From: Planktomarina sp.
GTDB taxonomy: Bacteria > Pseudomonadota > Alphaproteobacteria > Rhodobacterales > Rhodobacteraceae
DNA: 64,000 bases
Direction: 5' to 3'
Assembly: GCA_020630015.1 (NCBI GenBank)
Contig: JAHDCF010000004.1
Span: forward strand, 1-64,000
Below the pieces are notes generated by a model, which worked only from the letters and a program-made list of their open reading frames with translations, was not told the DNA's origin and searched no databases. Within the stretch, counting starts at the first letter, position 1. The number at the start of each line of letters is the position of its first letter. The position numbers were made by a program, and so were the translations under genes. This document shows, piece after piece, positions 46,251-55,893 of this stretch.

Positions 46251-46390
46251 TGAAGTAACTCCAAGATATGAGGGTTCAGGTGCGCGATATCGGGTTTTCA
46301 ATCTGTGAGCAAGTTTTGCCACACGTCTAAAAAACTTATTATCAGAGCACGGTCCTTGCCATTTTGTTGGCCATGCTGCACCTATCGATC

Positions 46391-47626
46391 ATGACTGAAT
46401 ATGCAAAACTTGCCGCCCAAGCAGAACAACGTATGCGGGATCTTTTCCCGGCAACGCCGTTGCAAAAGAATGAACACCTGTCTGGTTTGTACGACGCAGA
46501 GATTTGGCTGAAGCGTGAAGACCTTTCCCCGGTTCGTTCGTACAAATTGCGTGGCGCTTATAACGCGATGGGTAAGCAATCTGATAAAGATGTTTTCGTC
46601 TGCGCAAGCGCGGGCAACCATGCACAAGGGGTTGCGTATGTTTGTCGACATATGGGCAAAAAAGGCGTGATATTCATGCCCGTTACAACCCCTGAACAAA
46701 AAGTAAATAAAACCAAAATGTTCGGTGGGGAAAACATCGAAGTAAAGTTGGTTGGCGATTTTTTTGATGCTTCACTAGCGGCCGCTCAAGAATACTGCGC
46801 AAAGGTAAATGGGCATTTTCTTTCGCCTTTTGACGACCCGGATGTTATGGAGGGTCAATCAACTGTCACCCATGAAATGCTTGATCAACTTGGGAAAGCG
46901 CCCGACATTGTGGTCGTACCTGTGGGTGGTGGTGGCCTGTCCTCCTCAATGCGCTTGTTATTGTCTGAGAGAGCACCTGATACAGAGATATTCTTTGTTG
47001 AACCCGCCGGTGGTGCCAGTTTGGCTGCTGCTGTGAGGGCAGGTAATCCCGTGACCATCAATGATGTAGATACTTTTGTTGATGGTGCAGCGGTTGCAAG
47101 AATCGGTGAAAATACGTTTGAAGCACTAAAGGGAATCTCTGCCGATAATGTATTATCCGTTCCAGAGGATCGAATCTGTACAACAATCATAGACATGTTG
47201 AACACCGAAGGGATCGTGCTTGAACCCGCGGGGGCCTTGGCAATTGATGCGCTGAAAGATATTTCAGAAAGAATAAAGGGAAAAACAGTTGTTTGTGTTT
47301 CTTCTGGTGGGAACTTTGATTTTGAACGCTTGCCCGAAGTAAAAGAACGTGCCCAAAGATATTCTGGGGTTAAAAAGTATTATGTATTGCGGCTTCCTCA
47401 ACGACCGGGCGCTTTGAGGGAATTCCTAGGGTTTTTAGGCCCGAATGATGATGTCACACGATTTGAATACTTGAAAAAATCAGCACGTAACTTTGGGTCG
47501 ATTTTAATCGGAATTGAGACGACAAACCCAAGCAATTTTGCCCCATTGGAACGTCAGGCAATCGAAGCGGGTATGATGATGAGGGATATTACCGAAGATC
47601 ATGCGATTGTTGATCTTATCATTTAA
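46391..47626 (+). CDS. ilvA: Threonine ammonia-lyase (threonine deaminase)
   Basis: PLP enzyme that converts threonine to 2-oxobutyrate, first step of isoleucine synthesis. The 411 residues have the PLP lysine in RSYKLRGAYNA (about K50), SAGNHAQGVAY (about 73-83), VPVGGGGLSSS (about 177-187) and a C-terminal ACT-like regulatory domain (about 325-411) with the LPQRPGALREFL segment, so it is probably the feedback-controlled biosynthetic form. ATG 46391 is preferred to the longer frame from 46364. A weak inverted repeat (AAAACC/GGTTTT) follows the stop. Confidence 0.94.
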   Translation: MTEYAKLAAQAEQRMRDLFPATPLQKNEHLSGLYDAEIWLKREDLSPVRSYKLRGAYNAMGKQSDKDVFVCASAGNHAQGVAYVCRHMGKKGVIFMPVTTPEQKVNKTKMFGGENIEVKLVGDFFDASLAAAQEYCAKVNGHFLSPFDDPDVMEGQSTVTHEMLDQLGKAPDIVVVPVGGGGLSSSMRLLLSERAPDTEIFFVEPAGGASLAAAVRAGNPVTINDVDTFVDGAAVARIGENTFEALKGISADNVLSVPEDRICTTIIDMLNTEGIVLEPAGALAIDALKDISERIKGKTVVCVSSGGNFDFERLPEVKERAQRYSGVKKYYVLRLPQRPGALREFLGFLGPNDDVTRFEYLKKSARNFGSILIGIETTNPSNFAPLERQAIEAGMMMRDITEDHAIVDLII

Positions 47627-47718
47627 TTTTCAATCAAATTCGATGAATAAAACCAGCCCCGTTTGAGCGGTTTTAACAAATGGGCACGTATACCTGAGGT
47701 ATTGTACCGAGGGACTTA

Positions 47719-48936
47719 ATGTCAGTTTTCGAAAATGATTTGGGTTGCGATGGCATTCAGGTTGAGCTGGATTTTATCGTGATTGCACCAAATGTGCCTG
47801 AGACTATCTATTCCAAAATAATTGCATTATCCCCAAAATCCGAAATCTCACGTGCGCTTGAATCAAACAGCGGTCATCGGGTTCCAGATGTATTTGTATC
47901 TTGTCCCGGACAAGATTTTGATGAGATCTCTCAACTTCGTAGGAAGATTTCGTTTCCAACAAGTCTGATCATGGTTGGTGAAAATCTTGAACGGCACCAT
48001 ATCGAAGAGGCCGATGCGATTCTAAATCAAAATGAAACGAAAGCAGGCGTTCAAGATACCCTGAGATTGATTGGGAGTGGTTTGTCGAAAAAGCGAAACC
48101 AAGCCCGATCGATGGATAGTGTTTTGACTCAGCTAAAGAAAGAACAACTAAAGCTTTTGCGGCTTGATGAAGATTTAGAGGCTGCAAAAAACCTTCAAAG
48201 AGATCTTTCAGCAAATCGGAGCATCGAAATAGGATCGATTCATTTAGATTTTGAAATTTGGGCAAAAGACGCAATTGGCGGTGATTTGATGGGTTTTTTT
48301 GAGGCAGGCCCTTCGAAAACAGGCTTCTTCTCTTTTGACGTATCGGGACATGGCATAGCATCAGCACTTTTTTGTGCCAGATTGGCTGGCCAATTTGTGG
48401 GGAACATCAGTTCGACCAATTTAGCCTTGGAAAGCAAAAATGGGATAACCCAACCAAGATCACCGAAAGCAGTTTTAAGTGAACTTAACATGCTTATGTT
48501 TAGTCACTTTGACACAGAATATTATGCCACCGCGATTTTGGGGAACATTTCACACGATACTGGTCAGATCCAGTTTTGTCAGGCAGGGCATCCACAACCC
48601 ATATTTTTCGGGCAGCGTTTTCCAGCGGCCCCATTGTCCGCAACAGGTGTGCCGGTTGGCTTGGTTCCCGGTGCTGAATATGAAAATACCAAAATTGTTT
48701 TACCGAGAAACGGAAAGATGCTGATTTACTCTGATGGAATCTCGGAAAGTGAATCGCCAAAATCAGCTGAGCATTTCGGTGATCAAGGTTTGTGCAGAGT
48801 TTTGAATCGATCACATTCACTTTCTAACAGTTCGATTTTGAAAGAAGTGCATTCTGCGGCAAAACGATTTGGTGGAGGTCAGCTTTTGGATGATGCGTGC
48901 GGCATGATCTTAAGTCACCGAAGTCCAAAAAACTGA
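47719..48936 (+). CDS. SpoIIE/RsbU-type serine phosphatase with diverged N-terminal receiver-like domain
   Basis: A 405-residue putative signalling phosphatase. The N-terminal 1-115 looks like a receiver domain that has lost the canonical phosphoacceptor environment (no clear DD pair or KP). Residues about 118-165 are a coiled-coil (LTQLKKEQLKLLRLDEDLEAAKNLQ). The C-terminal PP2C/SpoIIE domain (about 170-400) has the metal sites DAIGGDLMGFF, FDVSGHGIASAL and LIYSDGISESES. It is an orphan here: no anti-sigma factor, STAS or sensor kinase is adjacent. The regulated partner is unknown. The stop overlaps the NUDIX gene on the other strand by 22 bases. Confidence 0.85.
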   Translation: MSVFENDLGCDGIQVELDFIVIAPNVPETIYSKIIALSPKSEISRALESNSGHRVPDVFVSCPGQDFDEISQLRRKISFPTSLIMVGENLERHHIEEADAILNQNETKAGVQDTLRLIGSGLSKKRNQARSMDSVLTQLKKEQLKLLRLDEDLEAAKNLQRDLSANRSIEIGSIHLDFEIWAKDAIGGDLMGFFEAGPSKTGFFSFDVSGHGIASALFCARLAGQFVGNISSTNLALESKNGITQPRSPKAVLSELNMLMFSHFDTEYYATAILGNISHDTGQIQFCQAGHPQPIFFGQRFPAAPLSATGVPVGLVPGAEYENTKIVLPRNGKMLIYSDGISESESPKSAEHFGDQGLCRVLNRSHSLSNSSILKEVHSAAKRFGGGQLLDDACGMILSHRSPKN

Positions 48937-49361
48937 GATACTGCAAACCGATCACCATCTACGGCCAAACACTTGCTTGCCGTGCTTGCATCCAGAAACT
49001 GTGCTGAATGATCTTGTTCTAAGGGATTTCCTAAACAAAGGACTGGCTTGGCGACAAAGACAGTACACAGCTTTTCGGCCCACATTTCATATTCAGGCAT
49101 AAATGTATGTCTTCGAAACCGAAAATATGGAACCGGGCGGTGAATACGCCATCCAGTTTCTTCCATTATTTCGCGGTGAACTGCTTGTAACAACGTTTCA
49201 GATTTTTCAACGCCCCCGCCAGGAAGTTGAAATTCATTATGAATTCCACCTTGATAGGTGGCTAAAATCCCATGCCGAATGGGCAATATGGCATAGACAC
49301 TGGGGCGGCGAACATATTTTTGTCCTTTGATTGGCGGTGGTCCAAAGTTGTGAATACGCAT
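48915..49361 (-). CDS. NUDIX hydrolase
   Basis: A 148-residue hydrolase of nucleoside-diphosphate-linked substrates. The NUDIX box GGGVEKSETLLQAVHREIMEETGW (positions about 54-77) has the full GX5EX7REUXEEXGU spacing. Flanking sequence (PSVYAILPIRHGIL) fits the alphaproteobacterial group near mutT/ADP-sugar pyrophosphatases. I chose ATG 49361 because relatives begin near this point; ATG 49406 would add 15 residues. It diverges from hslO with 78 bases between. Confidence 0.9.
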   Translation of the reverse strand: MRIHNFGPPPIKGQKYVRRPSVYAILPIRHGILATYQGGIHNEFQLPGGGVEKSETLLQAVHREIMEETGWRIHRPVPYFRFRRHTFMPEYEMWAEKLCTVFVAKPVLCLGNPLEQDHSAQFLDASTASKCLAVDGDRFAVSQFFGLR

Positions 49362-49439
49362 TTCGAGTATATATACCCTTGGCTGTAGACGGATCGTTTG
49401 ATGCAAGTTACTGCAACGCCAATCCAGAAGGAATGAAAA

Positions 49440-50438
49440 ATGACTGATTTAAATCGCCATGATTGGGATGATGCAATTCTTCCATTTCAGTTGGATTCCG
49501 CAGACATTCGAGGACGTGTCGCTCGATTAGATAAAGTTTTGGACAATGTACTTGCCCAACATGATTACCCTGCTGTGGTCGAAAATTTGGTTGCAGAAAT
49601 GGCGATTTTGACCGCTTTGATTGGTCAAACAGTAAAGCTGCGTTGGAAGCTTTCATTGCAGGTTCGTGGCAGTGGTGCGGTGCGTTTAATTGCAACGGAT
49701 TATTACGCACCCCAACAAGACGGGGATGTTGGGCAGATACGTGCCTACGCAAGTTACGACAAAGAGAAACTTGATTTGACCGGCGCTGGCTTTGAACAAA
49801 TTGGGAAAGGTTATTTTGCCATTTTGATTGATCAGGGGCAGGGAACAAAACCATACCAAGGAATTACACCAATTTCTGGTGGTTCTTTGTCTGCATGTGC
49901 AGAAACCTATTTTGCACAATCAGAACAATTGCCAACGCGATTTTCGTTGGCACACGGTCGTTCTTTGGAAGCTGGTGGTGTTCAAAGTTGGCGGGCAGGC
50001 GGCGTTATGTTGCAACATATGCCAAAAGCCTCTCCTTTGATTGCACGCGACGCTGCCACAGGTGAGGAGGGCACCCTTCAAAATACAGATCTTTTGGATG
50101 GTGATGATCACGAAAACTGGAATCGAGTGAACATTCTTCTAGATACAGTTGAAGAGCTTGAATTGGTGGGGCCATCGGTTTCGCAACATGACTTGTTGCT
50201 TAGATTGTTTCATGAAGAAAACCCAAAAGCCCAAGAGCTGCAGCGGGTTAGGTTTGGGTGCACGTGTTCTGAAAAGCGGGTTCGAGACAGCCTTTCAATT
50301 TATTCCGCGAAGGACATCAAACACATGATAAATGATGAAGGTAAGGTCACTGCTGATTGCCAGTTTTGCGGTGCTCATTATGTTTTGGAGCCCACTTCAG
50401 TTGGAATGGATGCGTTAGAAAAAGATGGTACATCTTAA
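49440..50438 (+). CDS. hslO: Redox-regulated molecular chaperone Hsp33
   Basis: Holdase chaperone activated by oxidation and unfolding. The 332-residue protein has the N-terminal dimerisation region and a C-terminal zinc site made by CTC (FGCTCSEKRV, about 276-284) and CQFC (DCQFCGAHY, about 308-316), the redox switch. Length is slightly above E. coli (about 292), with an alphaproteobacterial middle segment. Overlaps the following NUDIX gene by 14 bases, so these are probably cotranscribed with cca downstream. Confidence 0.96.
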   Translation: MTDLNRHDWDDAILPFQLDSADIRGRVARLDKVLDNVLAQHDYPAVVENLVAEMAILTALIGQTVKLRWKLSLQVRGSGAVRLIATDYYAPQQDGDVGQIRAYASYDKEKLDLTGAGFEQIGKGYFAILIDQGQGTKPYQGITPISGGSLSACAETYFAQSEQLPTRFSLAHGRSLEAGGVQSWRAGGVMLQHMPKASPLIARDAATGEEGTLQNTDLLDGDDHENWNRVNILLDTVEELELVGPSVSQHDLLLRLFHEENPKAQELQRVRFGCTCSEKRVRDSLSIYSAKDIKHMINDEGKVTADCQFCGAHYVLEPTSVGMDALEKDGTS

Positions 50439-51027
50439 AGACACACTAACCTCGGTTTGTTCAAACATATCCACGCAGACATCTGATTTTGACTTGAACG
50501 ATGGAATACTGCCTAAAAACCGAAACCTTAAAGACGCAGCCGTCCTTATCGCAGTGTGCAATTGGTTTTCCGAGCCGCATGTTTTGTTGACCAAACGCGC
50601 TGCACACCTCAAGGCGCATCCGGGTCAAATTGCTTTTCCGGGTGGAAAGAAAGATCAAAGTGATAATAGTTTGCAAGAAACCGCGCTGCGGGAAGCGTTC
50701 GAAGAAGTTGGCCTATCTCCGCAAAACGTGGAGGTTTTAGGAATTCTCCCCAAACATGAAACGGTTACTTCGTTTTCTGTAACACCCATTTTGGGTTGGG
50801 TTGAGAAGCCGTGGGATATTATTTCTGATCCAAACGAAGTTTCTGAGGTATTTTTCTCGCCCATATCACGTGTTTTGTCCGCGACAGAATTCAGCATTGA
50901 ATCTAGGAATTGGCAGGGAAGACAAAGAAGGTATTTTGTGGTTCCAGATGGTCCTTATTACATCTGGGGGGCGTCTGCTAGAATTCTGCGCGCTTTGTCT
51001 GATCAGGTTGTTTTAAATGCGGATTGA
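50425..51027 (+). CDS. NUDIX hydrolase, CoA pyrophosphatase-like
   Basis: A 200-residue protein with a UPF0035-type upstream motif (LLTKRAAHLKAHPGQIAFPGG, with the NUDIX CoA signature LLTKR..(S/T)..L..H.GQ(V/I)(S/A)FPGG, about 57-73) and the NUDIX box GGKKDQSDNSLQETALREAFEEVG (split, about 72-95). These two together mark CoA pyrophosphatases (NudL/YeaB type), which cleave CoA and its derivatives to 4'-phosphopantetheine and adenosine 3',5'-bisphosphate. Overlaps hslO by 14 and the CCA enzyme by 11 bases. Confidence 0.93.
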   Translation: MVHLKDTLTSVCSNISTQTSDFDLNDGILPKNRNLKDAAVLIAVCNWFSEPHVLLTKRAAHLKAHPGQIAFPGGKKDQSDNSLQETALREAFEEVGLSPQNVEVLGILPKHETVTSFSVTPILGWVEKPWDIISDPNEVSEVFFSPISRVLSATEFSIESRNWQGRQRRYFVVPDGPYYIWGASARILRALSDQVVLNAD

Positions 51028-52171
51028 GGCTGACTTCCTGCGGTCAGAGTCTTTGTCGACTTTGTTTGCTGCATTCCATGGGTACGAAATCTTTTGCGTT
51101 GGTGGGTGCGTAAGAAACGCGTTTTTGGGTGAGCGGGTTGTTGATATCGATCTGGCAACCAGCGCAACACCTTCTCAAATGCGTGAGATCGCAAAAAAGC
51201 ACGACTTAAGGGTCATCCCAACGGGTGAAGATCATGGAACGATGACTTTTATCGTTAACGGAGTCTCATATGAGGCAACCACGTATCGGCAAGACGCTAA
51301 AACAGATGGTCGCCATGCGACAGTGATGTTTGGTTCCAAAATGAAGGAGGATGCCCAAAGACGTGATTTTGGCATGAATGCGCTTTACGCTGATCTCAAT
51401 GGAAATGTGCTTGATCCGCTGGGTGTGAAAAGTGATGTCATAAACCGGCGAGTTCGGTTTATCGGCAACCCCAAACAACGTATTCGAGAAGACTATCTTC
51501 GAATTCTCCGATTTTTTCGATTTCAAGCTTGGTATGCCGACCCCAACGATGGCCCCGATGCCGAAGGGTTCGCCGCATGTTCAGAACTTTCGGATGGATT
51601 GTTGAAAATTTCGAAAGAAAGGATTGGGGCTGAGTTTGCTAAAATTCTTTCGGCCTTTAATCCTGCACAGACGATTGCAACGATGGATCAATGCGGAATT
51701 CTCTCGAAGATTTTGCCTGGTGCTTCATCTGAACAACTTGCTCCGTTTATCCACTTTGATCCAAGCGCAAATCCTGATTGGCTTCATCGGTTAAGTGCTT
51801 TGAATCCAGCCGATGCAAAATCACAGCTTAGGCTGTCGAAATCCGATGCAACTCGATTGAAAAGAATCCAATCTTTAATCTTGGATGGTTGTTCGCCGTT
51901 TGAATCGGGATATTCACTAGGGAAATCGGATGGGATCGCCGGGCATATTCTAAGGTGTTTGTTCGTTGGTACTCTGGTCAAAGAACTTGATCTTGATACG
52001 GTGAAGCAAGGCGCGAAGTCGACGTTCCCAATGCGCGCCAAAGATCTTCCCGAAAATCTTGAAGGACCTGAAATCGGTGTTGCGTTGAAAAAGGCAGAAA
52101 AGGCTTGGCTCCGGTCCAACGGTGATCTGAGCTTTGAGGAATTAATTTCAGCGGCCCTTATGAATGACTGA
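51017..52171 (+). CDS. CCA tRNA nucleotidyltransferase (poly(A) polymerase family)
   Basis: Adds or repairs the CCA 3' end of tRNAs. The 384 residues carry the class II nucleotidyltransferase head FCVGGCVRNAFLGERVVDIDLATSA (split, about 25-50) with the catalytic D-I-D, the middle RRDFGMNALYADLNG (about 115-129) and the RIREDYLRILRFFRF segment (about 155-169). Enzymes of this family include both CCA-adding and poly(A) polymerases and cannot be separated by eye; the CCA function is more likely for a core gene in an alphaproteobacterium. Overlaps its neighbours on both sides. Confidence 0.92.
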   Translation: MRIEADFLRSESLSTLFAAFHGYEIFCVGGCVRNAFLGERVVDIDLATSATPSQMREIAKKHDLRVIPTGEDHGTMTFIVNGVSYEATTYRQDAKTDGRHATVMFGSKMKEDAQRRDFGMNALYADLNGNVLDPLGVKSDVINRRVRFIGNPKQRIREDYLRILRFFRFQAWYADPNDGPDAEGFAACSELSDGLLKISKERIGAEFAKILSAFNPAQTIATMDQCGILSKILPGASSEQLAPFIHFDPSANPDWLHRLSALNPADAKSQLRLSKSDATRLKRIQSLILDGCSPFESGYSLGKSDGIAGHILRCLFVGTLVKELDLDTVKQGAKSTFPMRAKDLPENLEGPEIGVALKKAEKAWLRSNGDLSFEELISAALMND

Positions 52172-52745
52172 TCTATGGGCAGTCTATTTGTTTGTATTTC
52201 TTGGGCTCTTTAGTCCTGGACCCAACATCATATTGTTGATTACATCTGGCGCCACTTTTGGATTGCGCAAAACGCTACCTCATGTTTTCGGAGTTGCGCT
52301 GGGTGTTGGTGTCATTGCCGCATTGACGGGGCTTGGTGTTGGCCAGATATTGATCAATTTGCCTTGGCTGCGATTTGTTCTTAACTTGGTGGCTGCGATT
52401 TGGATTTTCTATCTCGCGATAAAGATTTGGAATTCTAGTTACACTGAAAAAACCACAGGGGCGTCCCCATTCACGTTCATGCAGGCCGTTTTGTTCCAAT
52501 GGGTTAACCCGAAAATTTGGGCCGTTGCATTGGCTGCGTTTGCTTATGTTCCAACAGCAAGCCCTTTGATTTCAGCCACAATTCTGGGACATGCTTTTGC
52601 GGTGATAAATTTGTTTGTCTGTTTGTTTTGGACTGCAACGGGGCAAGCGACTGCACGGTTTTTGCGTCAAAAAAAAATCTGGGTTTTATTTATGCGCGTG
52701 ATGGCAAGTTTATTGCTTGCAATGATTGTCGTTCTTTTCCTTTGA
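52164..52745 (+). CDS. LysE/RhtB family amino-acid exporter
   Basis: A 193-residue inner-membrane protein with about six helices. The N-terminal FLGLFSPGPNIILLITSGATFGLRKTLP (split) is the LysE-family signature, with the PGPN turn at about 18-21, and QWVNPKIWAVALAAF (about 112-126) is also typical. Substrate unknown; family members export basic or neutral amino acids. It overlaps the CCA gene by 8 bases, so expression is linked to that operon. Confidence 0.92.
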   Translation: MTDLWAVYLFVFLGLFSPGPNIILLITSGATFGLRKTLPHVFGVALGVGVIAALTGLGVGQILINLPWLRFVLNLVAAIWIFYLAIKIWNSSYTEKTTGASPFTFMQAVLFQWVNPKIWAVALAAFAYVPTASPLISATILGHAFAVINLFVCLFWTATGQATARFLRQKKIWVLFMRVMASLLLAMIVVLFL

Positions 52746-52777
52746 TTTTTTGAACGATACGCGTATCCTGATCGGCT

Positions 52778-54616
52778 ATGTTTAAGTTTTTTGAAAATCT
52801 GATCGATCCCTATAAGCCTTATGATTTAGAGGAAACTCCGCCAAAGAAGCTTTGGCCGTTTATGCGGTTGTACCTTCGAACGTTTGACCGCCTGTTTATG
52901 GTGGCGGGGCTCTTTTCAATCATCGTAGCGGCGATAGAGATATTTCTAATTTGGTATCTTGGTCGCATTGTGACGGTTTTGACCCAATCTTCACCTAAGC
53001 AGTTTTGGAATGATTACGGGACTGAACTAATTTGGGTTGTGATTTTCATTTTATTGGTTCGCCCGGTTTTGCAGATCGTTGATGTTTTGTTGTTAAATAA
53101 CTCTCTACTTCCCAACGTGGGTACTCTGGTAAGGTATCGCGCGCACCGACATGTTTTACGGCAATCAACCAGTTGGTTTGAAAATGACTTTGCTGGTCGC
53201 ATCGCCAATCGTATAATGCAAACCCCACCTGCCTTTGGTGAAGTTGTATTTCAAATATTCGACGCACTCACTTTTTCAGTGGCTTATTTGGTGGGGGCTT
53301 TACTGATGCTTTATGGAACGGACGCAAGACTGTCTGTGCCACTTTTAATCTGGTTTGTATTTTTTGCGGGCTTAGTCGTGTGGACGGTCAAACGTGTTGG
53401 GCCTGCATCTAAAGCTGCATCTGATGCGCGAAGCCAGATTACAGGGCGTGTCGTGGATACTTACTCAAACATCCACACAGCCAAAATTTTTGATCACGAT
53501 GAAGGTGAACTTGCTTACGCCAAAGAAGCGATCGAAAATGGACGAAAAACATTTCAAAAGGAAATGCGAATTTATACCATCATGGATTTTGGAATGGTGG
53601 TTTTAAATGGCCTTTTGATTGTTGGAGTTGTTGGTTGGGCCTTATGGCTTTGGGCAGCGGAGGTCGCTCCAATTGGAGTTGTCGCAGCAGCAGCTGCATT
53701 GACTTTGAGACTGAATGGAATGTCTGGCTGGATTATGTGGGCAACAACATCATTCTTTCGCGAACTAGGGGTGGTTTCAGAGGGTATGGAGACGATTGCG
53801 CACCCAATTGCATTGAAGGATCGGCCCAATGCTTCAAGCTTAGACTTTCAAAAGGGTGAAATTCGTATGCAAGGCATTCGACACCATTATGGTAAAGGTG
53901 CCGGCGGGCTTGATGACATCAACTTGGTGATCGCACCTGGCGAAAAAATTGGACTTGTTGGCAAAAGTGGCGCTGGAAAGTCCACCCTGATAAAACTTAT
54001 CCTTCGTTTTTTCGACCCGGAGTCAGGACAAATCTTGATAGATGGGCAGGATATTTCATCCGTGACGCAATCAAGTTTGCGTCGAAACCTTGCCGTGGTG
54101 CAACAAGACAGCTCTTTGTTGCATAGATCGGTTCTGGAAAACATTGCTTTTGGTCAGGCCGCAGCAGCCGATACCCAAATCAAAGCGGCAATTGAAAATG
54201 CAAAAGCCACCGAATTCATCAAAGATTTGAAAGATCAGGATGGAAGATCCGCACTTGATGCGCGCGTAGGAGAAAGAGGAGTGAAGTTGTCTGGCGGACA
54301 AAGACAGCGTATTTCGTTAGCGCGCGTATTTTTGAAAAATGCTCCGATCCTGATTTTGGATGAGGCAACATCGGCACTCGACAGTGAAGTGGAAGCCGAA
54401 ATTCAGAATGCCCTTTACGAACACATGGAAGGGAAAACTGTGATTGCCATTGCACACCGCCTTTCCACGATCGCAAAGATGGATCGCATCATCGTATTGG
54501 ATGAAGGTAAAATAATTGAAGAGGGCTCTCACAAAGAATTGCTTGAACTTGGGGGGGTATATGGGCGCATGTGGGAAAGACAATCTGGTGGGTTTTTGGA
54601 TTCGTTGAATGACTGA
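52778..54616 (+). CDS. ABC transporter half-molecule (permease fused to ATPase)
   Basis: A 612-residue exporter-type half-transporter. The membrane domain (about 40-335) has roughly six helices; the ATPase domain (about 360-590) has Walker A GKSGAGKST (about 393-401), a Q-loop, signature LSGGQRQRISLARVF (about 503-517), Walker B ILILDEATSALD (about 525-536) and H-loop AHRLS. All look active. It probably works as a homodimer. Exported substrate is unknown; family members carry lipids, lipid A or drugs. rlmD-like gene overlaps its stop by 8 bases. Confidence 0.94.
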   Translation: MFKFFENLIDPYKPYDLEETPPKKLWPFMRLYLRTFDRLFMVAGLFSIIVAAIEIFLIWYLGRIVTVLTQSSPKQFWNDYGTELIWVVIFILLVRPVLQIVDVLLLNNSLLPNVGTLVRYRAHRHVLRQSTSWFENDFAGRIANRIMQTPPAFGEVVFQIFDALTFSVAYLVGALLMLYGTDARLSVPLLIWFVFFAGLVVWTVKRVGPASKAASDARSQITGRVVDTYSNIHTAKIFDHDEGELAYAKEAIENGRKTFQKEMRIYTIMDFGMVVLNGLLIVGVVGWALWLWAAEVAPIGVVAAAAALTLRLNGMSGWIMWATTSFFRELGVVSEGMETIAHPIALKDRPNASSLDFQKGEIRMQGIRHHYGKGAGGLDDINLVIAPGEKIGLVGKSGAGKSTLIKLILRFFDPESGQILIDGQDISSVTQSSLRRNLAVVQQDSSLLHRSVLENIAFGQAAAADTQIKAAIENAKATEFIKDLKDQDGRSALDARVGERGVKLSGGQRQRISLARVFLKNAPILILDEATSALDSEVEAEIQNALYEHMEGKTVIAIAHRLSTIAKMDRIIVLDEGKIIEEGSHKELLELGGVYGRMWERQSGGFLDSLND

Positions 54617-55823
54617 GATACGAATTGAAAGATTGGGTCACCATGGTGATGGTTTGGCCGATGGACCTATTTTCGCACCCCGCACGTTGCCAGGTGAGGT
54701 CGTTACTGGAGATCTTGAAGGCGATCGGCTTTGCAATGTCAAAGTTCTGCATCCATCTGATGAAAGGGTCAAGCCTGGGTGCCCAGCTTACAATCGATGC
54801 GGGGGCTGTTCACTTCACCACGCAAGTGACGGTTTTGTTGAAAATTGGAAGTCAGAATTCGTGGAATCTGCTTTAGCCGCACAAGGGATAAAATGCTCTG
54901 TGCGTAATTTTTCACAATCACCGCCAAAGACGCGGCGGCGTGTGAAGTTCACAGGGACCAGAACGAAAAAGTTTGCAGTTGTTGGTTTTCTGGGGCGCGA
55001 TAAGAAAACAATTCAAAACATTGACGGGTGCCTGGTGATTACCAACACCTTGAATTCCATAATTCCTTTTCTTGAAGAATTTACTCATAGATTCTCATCC
55101 CGAAAAGCTAGGTTGTCATTTTGGTGCCTTGAAACGCAAACAGGTATCGATGTTGCGGTTGATGGACTTGGCGATGTCTCAAAAACTGAACTGGAAGCAA
55201 TGGCATCTTTGGCAGGCGCGACTGGGATTGCACGGCTGACCGTTGGCGATGATACAGTTATGCAAAGCACTGCACCCAAAATAGTTTTGGGTAATGTTTC
55301 GGTTGAACCACCCGCAAGGACATTCACACAGGCAACGTTGCACGGCGAATGTGCGTTACAGAAATCAGTTCATGAAGCTGTTTTGGGGGCCAAGAACGTT
55401 GTTGATTTGTTTAGCGGGATTGGAACGCTCAGTCTTCCTTTAGCGAAATTTGTTAAAGTGGATGCTTTTGAAGTTTCGCGAGATTCTTGTCTGGCCCTCG
55501 ATTTGGCCGTGAAAAAGGCTGATGGATTAAAAGAAGTAAATGTGTATCAGCGAGATTTGTTTCGAAGACCTTTGGATGATGAAGAGCTTAACAAATATGG
55601 TGCTGCAATCATTGATCCTGCAAGAGCGGGGGCGGAAGAACAGACCAAGTGGATGGCACGATCAAATCTGGATCGAATTGCGTTGGTTTCATGTAACCCA
55701 GTAACGCTTGCCCGTGACCTTAAAATCCTGTTGGATGCGGGATTTGCATTAAGCTGGCTGGACGTCATTGATCAATTTCGTTGGACAACCCACACAGAAG
55801 TTGTGGCATTCCTTCAAAAATAG
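54609..55823 (+). CDS. RNA (uracil-5-)-methyltransferase, RlmD/TrmA family
   Basis: A 404-residue m5U RNA methyltransferase. The N-terminal TRAM-like domain precedes four cysteines of an iron-sulfur type set including CPAYNRCGGCSLHH (about 58-71). The SAM site is VVDLFSGIGTLSLPLA (about 262-277), and the catalytic cysteine is in LVSCNPVTLARDL (about 358-370). The cluster cysteines suggest the 23S rRNA enzyme (RlmD, RumA) or its alphaproteobacterial equivalent, but target specificity cannot be fixed. Last gene of the run hslO-nudix-cca-lysE-ABC-rlmD. Confidence 0.92.
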   Translation: MTEIRIERLGHHGDGLADGPIFAPRTLPGEVVTGDLEGDRLCNVKVLHPSDERVKPGCPAYNRCGGCSLHHASDGFVENWKSEFVESALAAQGIKCSVRNFSQSPPKTRRRVKFTGTRTKKFAVVGFLGRDKKTIQNIDGCLVITNTLNSIIPFLEEFTHRFSSRKARLSFWCLETQTGIDVAVDGLGDVSKTELEAMASLAGATGIARLTVGDDTVMQSTAPKIVLGNVSVEPPARTFTQATLHGECALQKSVHEAVLGAKNVVDLFSGIGTLSLPLAKFVKVDAFEVSRDSCLALDLAVKKADGLKEVNVYQRDLFRRPLDDEELNKYGAAIIDPARAGAEEQTKWMARSNLDRIALVSCNPVTLARDLKILLDAGFALSWLDVIDQFRWTTHTEVVAFLQK

Positions 55824-55893
55824 ACGAATTGCGAAAAAGTGATACCAGTTTTGATTTGGTTTCGTTTATATGACGCAAAAAATGGGCAGTGAA

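Noticed and set aside
47649-47674. AAAACC ... GGTTTT inverted repeat after ilvA as a terminator.
   Set aside because: Six base pairs around a 14-base loop and only a short T-run within the stem; too weak to call.
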